The notes below the pieces were generated by a model. It did not search any database. It was given only the letters and a program-made list of their open reading frames with translations, and had not been told where the DNA came from. 64,000 nucleotides of DNA from Bacteroidales bacterium (GTDB lineage Bacteria > Bacteroidota > Bacteroidia > Bacteroidales > UBA10428): contig JAFGKY010000013.1 in NCBI GenBank assembly GCA_016928305.1, positions 38,658 to 102,657 of the forward strand, in the 5' to 3' direction. Position 1 is the first letter of the stretch. Each line of letters starts with the position of its first letter. Below are positions 25,885 to 35,360 of the stretch, one piece after another. A program made the translations under genes and the position numbers.

Positions 25885-28275
25885 ATGGAGATGAAAAAGG
25901 ATATCAAGATGCCTGTTGCAATGAAATACCTGTTTAATATAGCAGTTGTTCTTATTGTTTTAGCAGTGGGAGTTTTCAACCTGCAAGCACAACATGATTC
26001 TGTTCTTGTTTCACAGAAACTAATGGGCCCGGATGATCTGGTTTTTCATATTGATTCCTTTAAAACCAAGGTTATTGCAGCCAGCCGTAGTACTAAAAAC
26101 ATTGAAGACCTTCCCTTCACTATTTATGTGATAACACATGAAGAGATAATTAATAATCATTATGTTACGCTTGCAGACCTTTTAAAATCACTACCCGGTA
26201 TCAGGGTTTCGCAACCCGGTAACGGTGAGTTAGGGGAGATATTTCTTTTGCGTAACCTGGCTGGAAATTACTATACGAAAATCTTGCTGGATGGAATGCC
26301 TGTTAAACCATCCGTTGTTGGCGGCATGCCTATTGGAGGTCAATTGCCTGTTCGTCAGGCTGAACGCATAGAGATCGTTTACGGTCCCGCTGCTTCAATT
26401 TATGGCGCTGATGCTGCCTCGGGCGTAATCAATATAATTACCAAAGAGGCAGAAAAAGGAACTTTTGCACGTGCTGATATTCTCTTCGGACAGAATGAAT
26501 ATTCATCTATGAATTATATGATAGGGGGAAAGGCTGGTAAAAATAGAAACCTGCTGCAATACAGTTTTTATGGAAGCAAAACCGATTTTAACAATATAAA
26601 CATAAAACATTCGCTACAGGAATATTACAATCCACTGGAATATTACCAGCGTAAGGGAAAGGAATTTCTTATTGGTGAGCAGTATTATAAACCCATTGAT
26701 ATTAATGAAGATATACTGAGAGAGAACAATATACAATCTGCTGATTTCATGTCAGCCAATTATCCGGTAAATTATACCGGTAATCTTACATATACAGATA
26801 CTTCAGCAGAACTTTCAACGGGTGATTATATGATAGGCATCAACCTTAAATTCCGTGGTATTAGTTTGTCGTACAACAATATGTACAGAAGAACCCACAG
26901 TTCCATAGGTAATTCATCTTTCTTTTACCGGTATAATGATCCTTTAGCATACTGGGGTGAAAGGATTCAACGATCAACACTGGGTTATACGCTGACTCTT
27001 GGCAACAAACTGTCCAGCGCCAGTAATCTTTCATATCTGGCTTACCGGATGGATAACAATTCAAGTCAATCACCAACTTTTATTCCCGGTATCAAGACCG
27101 TTTATTTATATGCAGCCTCAGACGATATCCTGGTCGAAGAAATACTTACCTATACACCTGTGTTAAATCTTGAAATACTCGGGGGTATTTCCTATCAGGC
27201 ATCCAGTAATCTACCCAAAACGAATATACTGTCTGATCCTTTTGCCAGGAATACTTATAAACCATTCGGCAATACAAGTTTCCCAACCGATAGTCTTATG
27301 AAAAATTTTGGCTATCACACCCTTACGTTTCAAAATTTTTCTGCTTTCGCACAAGCCTACTGGATTTATCGAAGATTAAGACTTATGCTGGGTGTGCGCT
27401 ATGATTATAACAGTTTGTATGGCGATAACCTGAATCCGAGAATCGCACTTATGTATTGTTTTCCAAAAACATCTGTGCGAGCATCTGCAGGCACTGCAAC
27501 AAAGGTACCTCCGGCATCTGTTGCCTATGAATCGCTGGCATATCCAACAGCAACCATTCCCGACAGTATTATGTATCTGGTTATTCCTAATCCTAATTTA
27601 AAATCTGAAAGGTTTAATGCATTTGAATTTAGTATCTCACGCAGACTATTTAAGCGAATTCAAGTTGAACTTGCAGTCTATTATAATTCAGTGACGAATC
27701 TGATAAACTTCAACGCATTCATTCCCTGTCCGGATACCTTACCTTTTTCATGTACCGATTCCGTCAGTACAAAATTGAATGATCAGTATGCAAAAAGCGT
27801 TTTGTACGGGGCACAGATTAACCTTAACTGGAATGACATTATTCCTTCAATAAAACTGAGCGCCTCTGCAAGTCTCACGTTTAATGAGGTTAAAAGAAAG
27901 AATTTTTCAGCCATTGATGAAGTATTTGATGTTTTTAATTTTACACCGACGCATTATGGTCAATGCAGGATTACAGCATCACCCATAAGAAATATGTACC
28001 TACAATTTGACAATACCTGGATGACGGAATGGAAGACGGAATGGATGCAGTTATTCACTCAAACGGACTGGTTTGAGAGCGTAACCGGGTATTACACCCT
28101 CGATTTTATGGTTGACTATAACATCGGAACAAATCTGAAGGCTTTCATAAAGGTGTATAATATCTTTAACGAAAAGTATGCTACACCCAACATCATCCGA
28201 TCCGAACGAGATATGATCAGTATTCCGCAACCCGGCCGAAATATCCGTTTTGGTTTGACCTATACACTCAACTAG
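25885..28275 (+). CDS. TonB-dependent outer-membrane receptor
   Basis: About 796 residues. A signal peptide ends near LQAQ. A plug domain follows (STKNIEDLPFTIYVI, LADLLKSLPGIRVSQPG, then VYGPAASIYGADAASGVINI), and the rest is a 22-strand beta-barrel pattern ending in an aromatic/hydrophobic terminal strand (NIRFGLTYTLN). It takes up a substrate using TonB energy; the substrate is unknown and no SusD partner is present. Start: ATG (MEMKKD); ATG codons at MKKDIK and MKYLFN are alternatives. Only 7 bp separate it from the next gene, so they form an operon. Confidence 0.88.
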   Translation: MEMKKDIKMPVAMKYLFNIAVVLIVLAVGVFNLQAQHDSVLVSQKLMGPDDLVFHIDSFKTKVIAASRSTKNIEDLPFTIYVITHEEIINNHYVTLADLLKSLPGIRVSQPGNGELGEIFLLRNLAGNYYTKILLDGMPVKPSVVGGMPIGGQLPVRQAERIEIVYGPAASIYGADAASGVINIITKEAEKGTFARADILFGQNEYSSMNYMIGGKAGKNRNLLQYSFYGSKTDFNNINIKHSLQEYYNPLEYYQRKGKEFLIGEQYYKPIDINEDILRENNIQSADFMSANYPVNYTGNLTYTDTSAELSTGDYMIGINLKFRGISLSYNNMYRRTHSSIGNSSFFYRYNDPLAYWGERIQRSTLGYTLTLGNKLSSASNLSYLAYRMDNNSSQSPTFIPGIKTVYLYAASDDILVEEILTYTPVLNLEILGGISYQASSNLPKTNILSDPFARNTYKPFGNTSFPTDSLMKNFGYHTLTFQNFSAFAQAYWIYRRLRLMLGVRYDYNSLYGDNLNPRIALMYCFPKTSVRASAGTATKVPPASVAYESLAYPTATIPDSIMYLVIPNPNLKSERFNAFEFSISRRLFKRIQVELAVYYNSVTNLINFNAFIPCPDTLPFSCTDSVSTKLNDQYAKSVLYGAQINLNWNDIIPSIKLSASASLTFNEVKRKNFSAIDEVFDVFNFTPTHYGQCRITASPIRNMYLQFDNTWMTEWKTEWMQLFTQTDWFESVTGYYTLDFMVDYNIGTNLKAFIKVYNIFNEKYATPNIIRSERDMISIPQPGRNIRFGLTYTLN

Positions 28276-28282
28276 GACATTG

Positions 28283-30787
28283 ATGAAATCTATTGTTTGG
28301 ATACTGTTTTTTTTGCAATCATCCGCTGCTGTTAGTCAGCATATTCCCAATGATTCCATTCATGCAATCTTTTTGAATCAGCATGCGCATTCAGCATTTG
28401 ACTGTAACAACCTGGATGAAGCATTATCTTTTGCTGAAGAATCGCGGCAGAAAGCAAGTCAGAGAAATGAGGTTGTACTTATTGCTGACAACCTGCTCCT
28501 GATAGCAAACATATACGTTAAAAAGCAATCCGAGGAGAATGCACTGAAATATTTCATTCATGCTGTCAGTGCTTATGAAAAGATGCACGATAAAAAGAAA
28601 CTTTTATTGGTTTATCAGCAGGTTGGTGATTACTTTTATAGCCTGAATGCCTGGTCAAAAGCCCTGGAATACTACCAGCAAGCCATATCTCTGGCTAAAG
28701 AGGAAGATACTTATGCGATACTAAAAAAGACCGGGATCTGTTATCATAACCTGATGAATTATGGCAAATCGATAGATGTTTTCAAGCATTTGCTTTCATT
28801 ATTGCCAGATGATGCATATGTAAAGCGTCTGGATTTGCTTTCACATCTGACACGTTCTTCCGGCAGTATGAATGATTACAATCTCTCACTTTTTTATGAC
28901 AAGGAAATACTTACTGTTTACACCTTACTTGAAGACCAGGCCGGAATGTTCATAGCTCTCAACAACGTTGCTTTTGATCATGTTCACCTGCAACATTATG
29001 ATGAAGCAATAAATGCATTCCAAGAGGCATTATCGATTTCCGGTCAGTTAAAAGGTAATCGCAAAGAACAGGTAGATATGTTGATCAATATTGGGATTTG
29101 TTACCAGAATAATAATGATCTCGATAATGCACTGAACCATTTGCATCGTGCTCACGAAATTGTTCGTTACATACCTGATCCGCATCCTTTGATGGCAGAG
29201 ATTGAAAACATCATTGCCATTACATACTATTACAAAGGCGATTATTATAATGCTGAACTCTATAGCAGAAAATCGATTAACTCATCGTACCAATGCAACA
29301 ACAGGGAATTGCTTCAATCCTGTTTTTTAATCTATTCTCAAATACTTAAAGCAGGCAATGATTTTATCAAAGCGCTTGAATACTATGAAATGCATCTGTC
29401 ATTAAAAGATTCCCTTGAGAGAGAAAAAAAGATAGCTGAACAAAAGCGCTTACAGGAGAATCTTGTTCTGGAGAAAACAGAGAAGGAATTACGTCTGAGG
29501 CTGGCTGATGAAGAAATCCGTGAAATGGAAATCAGACGTATGAAACTCGAAACTGAAAAAAAGGAGAAAGAGCTTGTTTTGTTGCGCAAAGAAAGAGAAC
29601 TTGAATCTTCAGAAAAAGAACGAATTCTGCAATCTCTGAAAATTGCGAAGCAGCAACATGAAGCAGAACTGCGCAATAAGGAGTTACGATCGCTGGAACA
29701 GGATAAAGCAATAAAGGATTTGCAACTCCGGCAAAAGGAAGCTGAAAAAAAACAACAGGAAAAAGAAATAACATTGCTGCAACTCGAAAAGGAGAAGCAG
29801 AACGAGGCAAGGAAAAGGGCTATCTATATGTCAATCCTGATCGGGATGATTGGATTGTTGGTACTTATCGGTTTGTTGATTACAAGAAAGAAAAATGTAA
29901 TTCTTGCCTTTCAGAAACAGGAAATAGAAGAAAAAAACAGGTCTCTTGAGCAAAAAAATGAAGAAATATTAACGCAGACAGAACAGATCATAAATCAGAA
30001 AAAAATCATTGAGAATAAAAATATTGCAATAACGGACAGTATATTATATGCCAGCCGTATCCAGGGATCGGTTCTGCCTCCGATGGAAGAGATGCATCAG
30101 CTCTTTACGGACTGTTTTATTCTGTTTAAACCCCTTAACATAGTCAGCGGTGACTTTTACTGGGGAATGCGTAAAGATCATCAGGTTATTGTTGCCGCCA
30201 CCGACTGCACAGGACATGGTGTACCGGGAGCCTTTATGAGCATGTTGGGATGTACTTTCCTGAATGAAATTGCAACCAGAAAACAACTTTCTGATGCAGC
30301 CTCTGTTCTCAACGAATTACGAAAAAATGTTATCAAAGCCTTGCGACAGAAAGGAGAAACAGGTGAAGCTCAGGACGGTATGGATATTGCTTTATGCATT
30401 CTTGAAACGAACTCAGCTATCATGCATTTTGCCGGTGCCAACAATCCTTTGTACATTATACACGATAATGAAATCAAGGTTATTAAGGGAGACAGGATGC
30501 CGATCGGGATACACGCAAATTCACATATTCCTTTCACTAATCATACACTTTCAATTGGGAAAAATGATGCTTTCTATATTTTCTCCGATGGCCTGGCTGA
30601 CCAGTTTGGAGGTCCTGACAATAAGAAATTTAAAAGTGTGCAATTGCAGGAATTGTTGCTTTCGGTTCATAAGAATCCTTTTAATTTGCAGCAACAATTG
30701 ATTGAAAAGACTTTCTATGAATGGAAGGGCGATAACGAACAGGTTGATGATATTTTACTGATTGGCTTTAAGCCAGCATTATCATAA
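28283..30787 (+). CDS. TPR protein with SpoIIE/PP2C-type phosphatase domain
   Basis: 834 residues. Signal peptide (1-19), tetratricopeptide repeats (about 30-390), a long charged coiled coil (about 390-510), one membrane helix (about 512-532), a second coiled coil, and a C-terminal PP2C-like domain of the RsbU/SpoIIE group (GDFYWGM, ATDCTGHGVPGAFMSMLG, FSDGLADQFGG). The acidic residues for metal binding are present. The topology puts the TPRs in the periplasm and the phosphatase in the cytoplasm, so it may carry a signal from outside to an anti-sigma-antagonist style switch. No anti-sigma kinase or STAS partner is adjacent. Confidence 0.88.
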   Translation: MKSIVWILFFLQSSAAVSQHIPNDSIHAIFLNQHAHSAFDCNNLDEALSFAEESRQKASQRNEVVLIADNLLLIANIYVKKQSEENALKYFIHAVSAYEKMHDKKKLLLVYQQVGDYFYSLNAWSKALEYYQQAISLAKEEDTYAILKKTGICYHNLMNYGKSIDVFKHLLSLLPDDAYVKRLDLLSHLTRSSGSMNDYNLSLFYDKEILTVYTLLEDQAGMFIALNNVAFDHVHLQHYDEAINAFQEALSISGQLKGNRKEQVDMLINIGICYQNNNDLDNALNHLHRAHEIVRYIPDPHPLMAEIENIIAITYYYKGDYYNAELYSRKSINSSYQCNNRELLQSCFLIYSQILKAGNDFIKALEYYEMHLSLKDSLEREKKIAEQKRLQENLVLEKTEKELRLRLADEEIREMEIRRMKLETEKKEKELVLLRKERELESSEKERILQSLKIAKQQHEAELRNKELRSLEQDKAIKDLQLRQKEAEKKQQEKEITLLQLEKEKQNEARKRAIYMSILIGMIGLLVLIGLLITRKKNVILAFQKQEIEEKNRSLEQKNEEILTQTEQIINQKKIIENKNIAITDSILYASRIQGSVLPPMEEMHQLFTDCFILFKPLNIVSGDFYWGMRKDHQVIVAATDCTGHGVPGAFMSMLGCTFLNEIATRKQLSDAASVLNELRKNVIKALRQKGETGEAQDGMDIALCILETNSAIMHFAGANNPLYIIHDNEIKVIKGDRMPIGIHANSHIPFTNHTLSIGKNDAFYIFSDGLADQFGGPDNKKFKSVQLQELLLSVHKNPFNLQQQLIEKTFYEWKGDNEQVDDILLIGFKPALS

Positions 30788-30795
30788 TTTTTTAT

Positions 30796-32691
30796 ATGAA
30801 AAAATTTACGAAAGGACAGATAATAGGCGGGCTGTTTCTTCTTAATTCGCTTGTCATGAATAATATTCCTGTTTCAGGGCAGGTTACTCAAATTGAGCTG
30901 AGAGAAGGGTTTTATTATATTAATGATCAAAAGTTTTTTATCAAGGGCATTGGATATGAAGTGGGTGCCTATCCGGGAATGCTGCCATGGAACCGCCCTT
31001 TTCATGAAGATATTCTCAGGAATGACTTGTTGCGTATAGCAGACGGAGGATTTAACACAATACGTACCTGGAATGCATTTACGGATCAAGAGTTAAAAGT
31101 GGTACAGGAATTCGATCTTAAAATAATCATGGGCATCTGGATTGATCCGGCAGGAATTTTTTCGGATCCTTTGTTTTTGAATGCATCGATGCAATTGGTG
31201 AGAGATGTGCTGGATTATTCAAAAAACTACAGCAATATTATCGGTTACCTGATAATGAATGAACCCATGCCTGATCATATCTTCAATGTTGGGTTTCAAC
31301 ATGCCTATTCACTCTGGATGAATATAAAAAAACTAATCCATGAATTGCATCCGGGAATACCTGTTTCTTTTGCCAATACATGTGTGGGTGATTTTATTGA
31401 TCCGGAAATTTTTGATTTTACAGCTCAAAATATTTACCCGTACAATCCTTCAACCGTTAATTATTCATACCAGTATCCGGCTTACGTACATTTTATTAAC
31501 CATTTGCGTAACGACGGACATCCGCTTGTTGTCACAGAATACGGGCTTTCTGTTTCCCCGTCCGGTGAAGGAAGTTGGGGTTATGGTGGTAATACACTGG
31601 AAGAACAAACTGCAGGTATTTTATACATGTATCGCTCTTTGATTGATGGAGGGGCCAGTGGTTCCTGTGTGTTCAATTATTCTGACGGATGGTGGAAGGC
31701 CGGAGATGAATTTACACACAACGATGCTGCCGAGGAATGGTTTGGATTGGTGAATTACGACAATCTGAATGATAAATACGGGACGGTTCGACCTGTCTGG
31801 GACTCTTTAAAGATCTATAATCGTGCTGTAATTGTATCACCCAAGAATCATGAAATCTATGGGAGCAAAATCCCGGTTGAAATATTTGCCAGTGATACCT
31901 TGTCAGCATTGCGTGTAAGTATCAATGACGAAGTGAAACTGGATGCTGTTTTTAAGGAAAACTATTTTCAGGATACACTTGAATTAGATCTGAAATCAAC
32001 TGAGGATATGCAACTGAAATTTACTTTTTACAATACCATAGGACAAGTAATGAAACATGAGACAATTCATTTACTTGCTTCCAATGTAGGTATTATACTG
32101 CCAGCAATTTCTATTGAGGTTTCGCCTCAGCCAATAAAAGGTAATCATCAGATTACTGCAACCTACGGTTTGGTAAATAACGGACCCCTAAAATGCGATT
32201 CTGTTCTCAATTTTTCTTTTTATACGCATATTGGATGGGATTATGGTTCAGCGGGAAGTGCAGTGTTAAATCAAGAAAACACCACCTATAAGGCAACGTA
32301 TCATTACACCGATAATGTTGATGTGATTACCATTTCAGCAGGCCTTAATGCATATTATGGCAGCTTTTTCAGAAGAATTGTCAGCGAGAAGATTTACATA
32401 GTAGGAGATACTTCGTATATCGAATTACCTTCTATTATCAAAATGAAGACCCTTAATTCATCTCAGAATATTGTAATGCCTAATCCTGCATCAGAAAAAA
32501 TTACGATAATCCCTTCTTTTGATTCACCCCAACAATATTATATTTTTGAATCGGGCGGTTGTATTGCAGGCCATGGAGTTATTAATGGCGATTCCCAAAT
32601 TGACATCCATTCCATACCGGCAGGTTTTTATTTTATTATCTTCTTTGATCATCATGATCATTTCACCTGCTTTACATTTATTAAAAACTAA
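30796..32691 (+). CDS. T9SS-exported glycoside hydrolase, GH-A clan (TIM barrel)
   Basis: 631 residues, 8 bp after the phosphatase gene. The signal peptide is followed by a TIM barrel (about 35-345) with NEP (E156, likely acid/base) and VVTEYG (E248, likely nucleophile), as in clan GH-A (GH2/GH5-like). A beta-sandwich domain (about 350-535) follows, then a type A T9SS C-terminal domain (PNPASEKITI onward, ending in FTFIKN). It would be exported across the outer membrane and either anchored or released. The exact family and substrate cannot be told by eye. Confidence 0.78.
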   Translation: MKKFTKGQIIGGLFLLNSLVMNNIPVSGQVTQIELREGFYYINDQKFFIKGIGYEVGAYPGMLPWNRPFHEDILRNDLLRIADGGFNTIRTWNAFTDQELKVVQEFDLKIIMGIWIDPAGIFSDPLFLNASMQLVRDVLDYSKNYSNIIGYLIMNEPMPDHIFNVGFQHAYSLWMNIKKLIHELHPGIPVSFANTCVGDFIDPEIFDFTAQNIYPYNPSTVNYSYQYPAYVHFINHLRNDGHPLVVTEYGLSVSPSGEGSWGYGGNTLEEQTAGILYMYRSLIDGGASGSCVFNYSDGWWKAGDEFTHNDAAEEWFGLVNYDNLNDKYGTVRPVWDSLKIYNRAVIVSPKNHEIYGSKIPVEIFASDTLSALRVSINDEVKLDAVFKENYFQDTLELDLKSTEDMQLKFTFYNTIGQVMKHETIHLLASNVGIILPAISIEVSPQPIKGNHQITATYGLVNNGPLKCDSVLNFSFYTHIGWDYGSAGSAVLNQENTTYKATYHYTDNVDVITISAGLNAYYGSFFRRIVSEKIYIVGDTSYIELPSIIKMKTLNSSQNIVMPNPASEKITIIPSFDSPQQYYIFESGGCIAGHGVINGDSQIDIHSIPAGFYFIIFFDHHDHFTCFTFIKN

Positions 32692-32760
32692 GCATTCTCA
32701 GCAATCTGCCAAAACCTAATTGAAATAAATACGTATATTCGTTTTTCACACCATCAGCCA

Positions 32761-34062
32761 ATGATATACCATATGTTCAGGAAATTGTGTTCGAGCCTGT
32801 GTATTTTATTGATATGTTACGTTACAGGCATGACACAACAATACCCGGGTTTCAGGGTAACAGGCCGTCATTTGTATGACCGGTGCGGTGAGAGAGTCAT
32901 ATTGCGCGGCATCGCAAATCCGAATATCTGGTTTGAGAAAGATGGAATTCCCAGGTATGAAGAGATTGAAAAAACAGGAGCCAATGTGGTAAGGATCGTA
33001 TGGCAAACCAATGGTTCATCTGCTGATCTTGATCTGGCCATTTCGAATTGCAGGGCAATGAAAATGATACCCATGGTTGAATTGCATGATGCTACAGGAG
33101 ACTGGAGCAAACTGCAAAGTTGTGTCGATTATTGGATCCGTGCAGACGTGGCTGAAATCCTCCGGAATCATGAAGAATATCTTCTGATCAATATTGCCAA
33201 CGAATGTGGAAAAGACGTTTCAACGACTTCTTTCCGTACCGGATATGAAAATGCTGTAAATGATATGCGGAATGCAGGAATTCATGTTCCGCTGATTATT
33301 GATGGGTCGAACTGGGGCCAAAATATCAACATTCTTCAATCGGAAGGTCCATATCTTATAACTGCTGATCCAGATCATAATTTGATGTTCTCAGTGCATA
33401 TGTGGTGGCCTCCAATGTATGGATACACAGAAAATGATATTGCAGATGAAATAACTGAATCGGTAAACATGAATCTTCCATTCATTGTTGGAGAGTTTTC
33501 ACAAATGCATGGTGGCTGCACTGACGATATTACTCCGGCAAACTCAATTGCATATAAAACAATCATCAGGGAATGTCAGAAAAATCAGGTAGGGTATATT
33601 GCCTGGTCATGGTTTGGAAACTGCAATGATCTGTGGGATATGTCTACCGAAGGAACATTTGCAACCCTGTACAGCTGGGGTCTTGAAGTCGCCGTGACAG
33701 ATACCAACAGCATATTGAACACTTCCGTTCGACCTTATTTGCTTGTTAACGAAAGATGTGATCCAACCGGTTTAAAGAATACTCCAAATTATTTATCAAC
33801 AATTTTTAATTTATTTCAAAATTATCCTAATCCATTTTCTGAAATCACTACCATAGGATACAGATTGAATGAACATACTCATGTGATATTAAAAATCTAT
33901 AACGATAAGGGTGTGGAAATACAAACATTGATAAACGCAAATCAGGCTGCCGGTGAGCATTTCATTGCTTTCAACGCAACAGGATTTGCATCGGGAATTT
34001 ATTTCTATTCTCTTGAAGTTGATCAATTCAAGGAATTCCGAAAAATGATTATTATAAAATAA
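32761..34062 (+). CDS. T9SS-exported GH5 enzyme, beta-mannanase-like
   Basis: 433 residues. A short signal peptide precedes a GH5 barrel: LRGIANPNIWF at the start, VELHDATGDW, NIANECG (E148, acid/base), IVGEFS (E245, nucleophile), and WSWFGN. The arrangement resembles GH5 subfamily 8 mannanases. The last 80 residues (NYPNPFSEITTI to the end KMIIIK) are a type A T9SS sorting domain. It probably acts with the preceding glycoside hydrolase on plant or algal polysaccharide. The 69-bp gap upstream has no clear terminator. Start: ATG (MIYHMF), with a second ATG four codons in. Confidence 0.83.
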   Translation: MIYHMFRKLCSSLCILLICYVTGMTQQYPGFRVTGRHLYDRCGERVILRGIANPNIWFEKDGIPRYEEIEKTGANVVRIVWQTNGSSADLDLAISNCRAMKMIPMVELHDATGDWSKLQSCVDYWIRADVAEILRNHEEYLLINIANECGKDVSTTSFRTGYENAVNDMRNAGIHVPLIIDGSNWGQNINILQSEGPYLITADPDHNLMFSVHMWWPPMYGYTENDIADEITESVNMNLPFIVGEFSQMHGGCTDDITPANSIAYKTIIRECQKNQVGYIAWSWFGNCNDLWDMSTEGTFATLYSWGLEVAVTDTNSILNTSVRPYLLVNERCDPTGLKNTPNYLSTIFNLFQNYPNPFSEITTIGYRLNEHTHVILKIYNDKGVEIQTLINANQAAGEHFIAFNATGFASGIYFYSLEVDQFKEFRKMIIIK

Positions 34063-34174
34063 AAATTATCCAACAACACGATTGCTGCTAACCTGTGTTA
34101 ATAACAATGTGGCGAGATATAAAACCCTTTTTGTATTTTTAAATAGTAATTAATTTTTTTTAAAACGAACTACA

Positions 34175-34375
34175 ATGATTAAGAAAAGTAAACCTGTAGC
34201 TAAAAAAGCTAAAGCTGCTTCGAAAAAGGCAAAACCAGCAGCAAAGAAAACAAAAGCTGTAGCAAAGAAAAAACCTGCAGCAAAGAAAAAACCTGCAGCA
34301 AAGAAAGCTAAACCCGCTGCAAAAAAGGCTAAGAAACCTGCAGCAAAGAAAAAGGTTGCTGCAAAAAAAAAGTAA
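34175..34375 (+). CDS. Lysine/alanine-rich histone H1-like protein, zero-frame product
   Basis: 66 residues, almost entirely KKAKPAAKK-type repeats, resembling the C-terminal tail of histone H1, bacterial AlgP and Bacteroidota Hc1-like proteins, which bind and compact DNA. The zero frame ends at a TAA directly after GCA AAA AAA AAG; the last codons contain the heptamer A AAA AAG as in E. coli dnaX. A -1 shift there joins it to the downstream frame (separate entry). DNA repeats encode the motif, including two copies of an 18-bp unit near 34262-34297. If the frameshift is real, this short form and a 154-residue form are both made. If it is a homopolymer error, only the long form exists. Confidence 0.7.
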   Translation: MIKKSKPVAKKAKAASKKAKPAAKKTKAVAKKKPAAKKKPAAKKAKPAAKKAKKPAAKKKVAAKKK

Positions 34376-34638
34376 CTAAAAAGCCTCAAAAAAGTTTTTT
34401 AGGTAAGGCTAAAAAACTTTTCAACAAAGCTGAAGATTTTGTTGAAGATAAAATGGATGATTTTGAAAAAAGTCGTCTGAAGGGCAGGCTTGAATCACTG
34501 GCAGATAAAGCTGAAGACAAAGCAGAAGATGCACTAAAAAAAATAAAAGTTGTAGGAAAAAACCTTGCAGATAAGGCCGGTGATAAGTTTGATGAACTTA
34601 CCGGGGGTGGCAAGACCAAACCCAAAGGTAAAAAATAA
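34369..34638 (+). CDS. Continuation of the histone-like protein in the -1 frame
   Basis: Read in the -1 frame from the A-run, 89 codons continue without a stop: KVTKKPQKSFLGKAKKL, then an amphipathic, charge-rich helical stretch (NKAEDFVEDKMDDFEKS, ADKAEDKAEDALKKIK) and a C-terminus GGGKTKPKGKK. An internal ATG (MDDFEK, at 34453) would give a 61-residue stand-alone protein. The composition matches the zero-frame half in lysine and alanine content, which is unlikely by chance and supports one gene. Full length with the zero-frame half is about 154 residues. Confidence 0.65.
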   Translation, partial: KVTKKPQKSFLGKAKKLFNKAEDFVEDKMDDFEKSRLKGRLESLADKAEDKAEDALKKIKVVGKNLADKAGDKFDELTGGGKTKPKGKK

Positions 34639-34708
34639 GCTTGCAAAGCTTAGTTAAGAATGAATGAAATTGAATTAATTTTCTTAATCGAAAATTGGCT
34701 TAAAAAAA

Positions 34709-34742
34709 GGGCAGAAAGATATTAATCTATCTGCCCTTTTTT
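34709..34742. terminator. Bidirectional terminator
   Basis: A 12-bp stem GGGCAGAAAGAT/ATCTATCTGCCC (one mismatch) with a 4-nt loop; A-run before and T-run after. It ends the histone-like gene and the convergent dodecin gene. Confidence 0.88.
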
Positions 34743-34747
34743 GTTGC

Positions 34748-34951
34748 TTAGCCCATGACTTCAAAGGTAATCTTTACATTCACCCGGTATTCGGTAATTT
34801 TGTTCTTTTTCACTACAGCACTCATGTCCTGCACGTAAACAGATCGTATTTCCTTAACCGTTTTTCCTGCTGTTTTAACAGCATTACCTGCTGCATCTTC
34901 CCAGCTTTTAGCTGAAGATGCCATAATCTCAATTACTTTTAATACTGCCAT
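34748..34951 (-). CDS. Dodecin family flavin-binding protein
   Basis: 67 residues matching dodecin: VIEIMASSAKSWEDA (W17, which stacks on flavin in the family), AVKTAGKTVKEI and a final beta strand EYRVNVKITFEV. Dodecins form hollow 12-mers that store or buffer flavins and protect the cell from them. Cytoplasmic. It is convergent with the histone-like gene and has no operon partner. Confidence 0.88.
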   Translation of the reverse strand: MAVLKVIEIMASSAKSWEDAAGNAVKTAGKTVKEIRSVYVQDMSAVVKKNKITEYRVNVKITFEVMG

Positions 34952-35149
34952 TTTTTTTCGTATTAGTTAATTTGTAAAAATGAAATACTTATTGTTTTTG
35001 GTTTTCGTGTATGCATATCAATAATGCTATTATATATAAAAAGTATTCATTTTCCGTATATATGCGCCCAAACAGGTTCTTTCTTCAGATAATATTTACA
35101 TGCGTTATACCACGAATGTCATATATATAAATATAATCTTTTTATTTGA

Positions 35150-35359
35150 ATTGTTGATGGATTTATTGCATCGACGTGGGTAATAACGGATAACACATTC
35201 AATCATCGCTTCGAATTCGTGTACTATAAATTAAATATCATCAAAGCATCAGAAACAAACCGGGTAATCGGTTTCCCGGTGGAAAACTTTGAGCGGTGTA
35301 TGATGAAAAAATGTGCAAGTGTTGAAGCTCCCAGTACAGAAATATATGAGAGGGTATAA
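35150..35359 (+). other. Open stretch without a start, possible decayed gene
   Basis: 69 open codons end in TAA; the first in-frame ATG pair is in the last third (around CMMKKC). The translation (FNHRFEFVYYKLNIIKA, then GFPVENFERCMMKKC) looks protein-like in composition but I do not recognise it. It lies in the 490-bp gap between the dodecin gene and the cysteine-rich lipoprotein gene. The rest of that gap is AT-rich with small overlapping palindromes around 35257-35280 (AAACCG/CGGTTT and ACCGGG/CCCGGT). Confidence 0.2.
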
Positions 35360-35360
35360 C

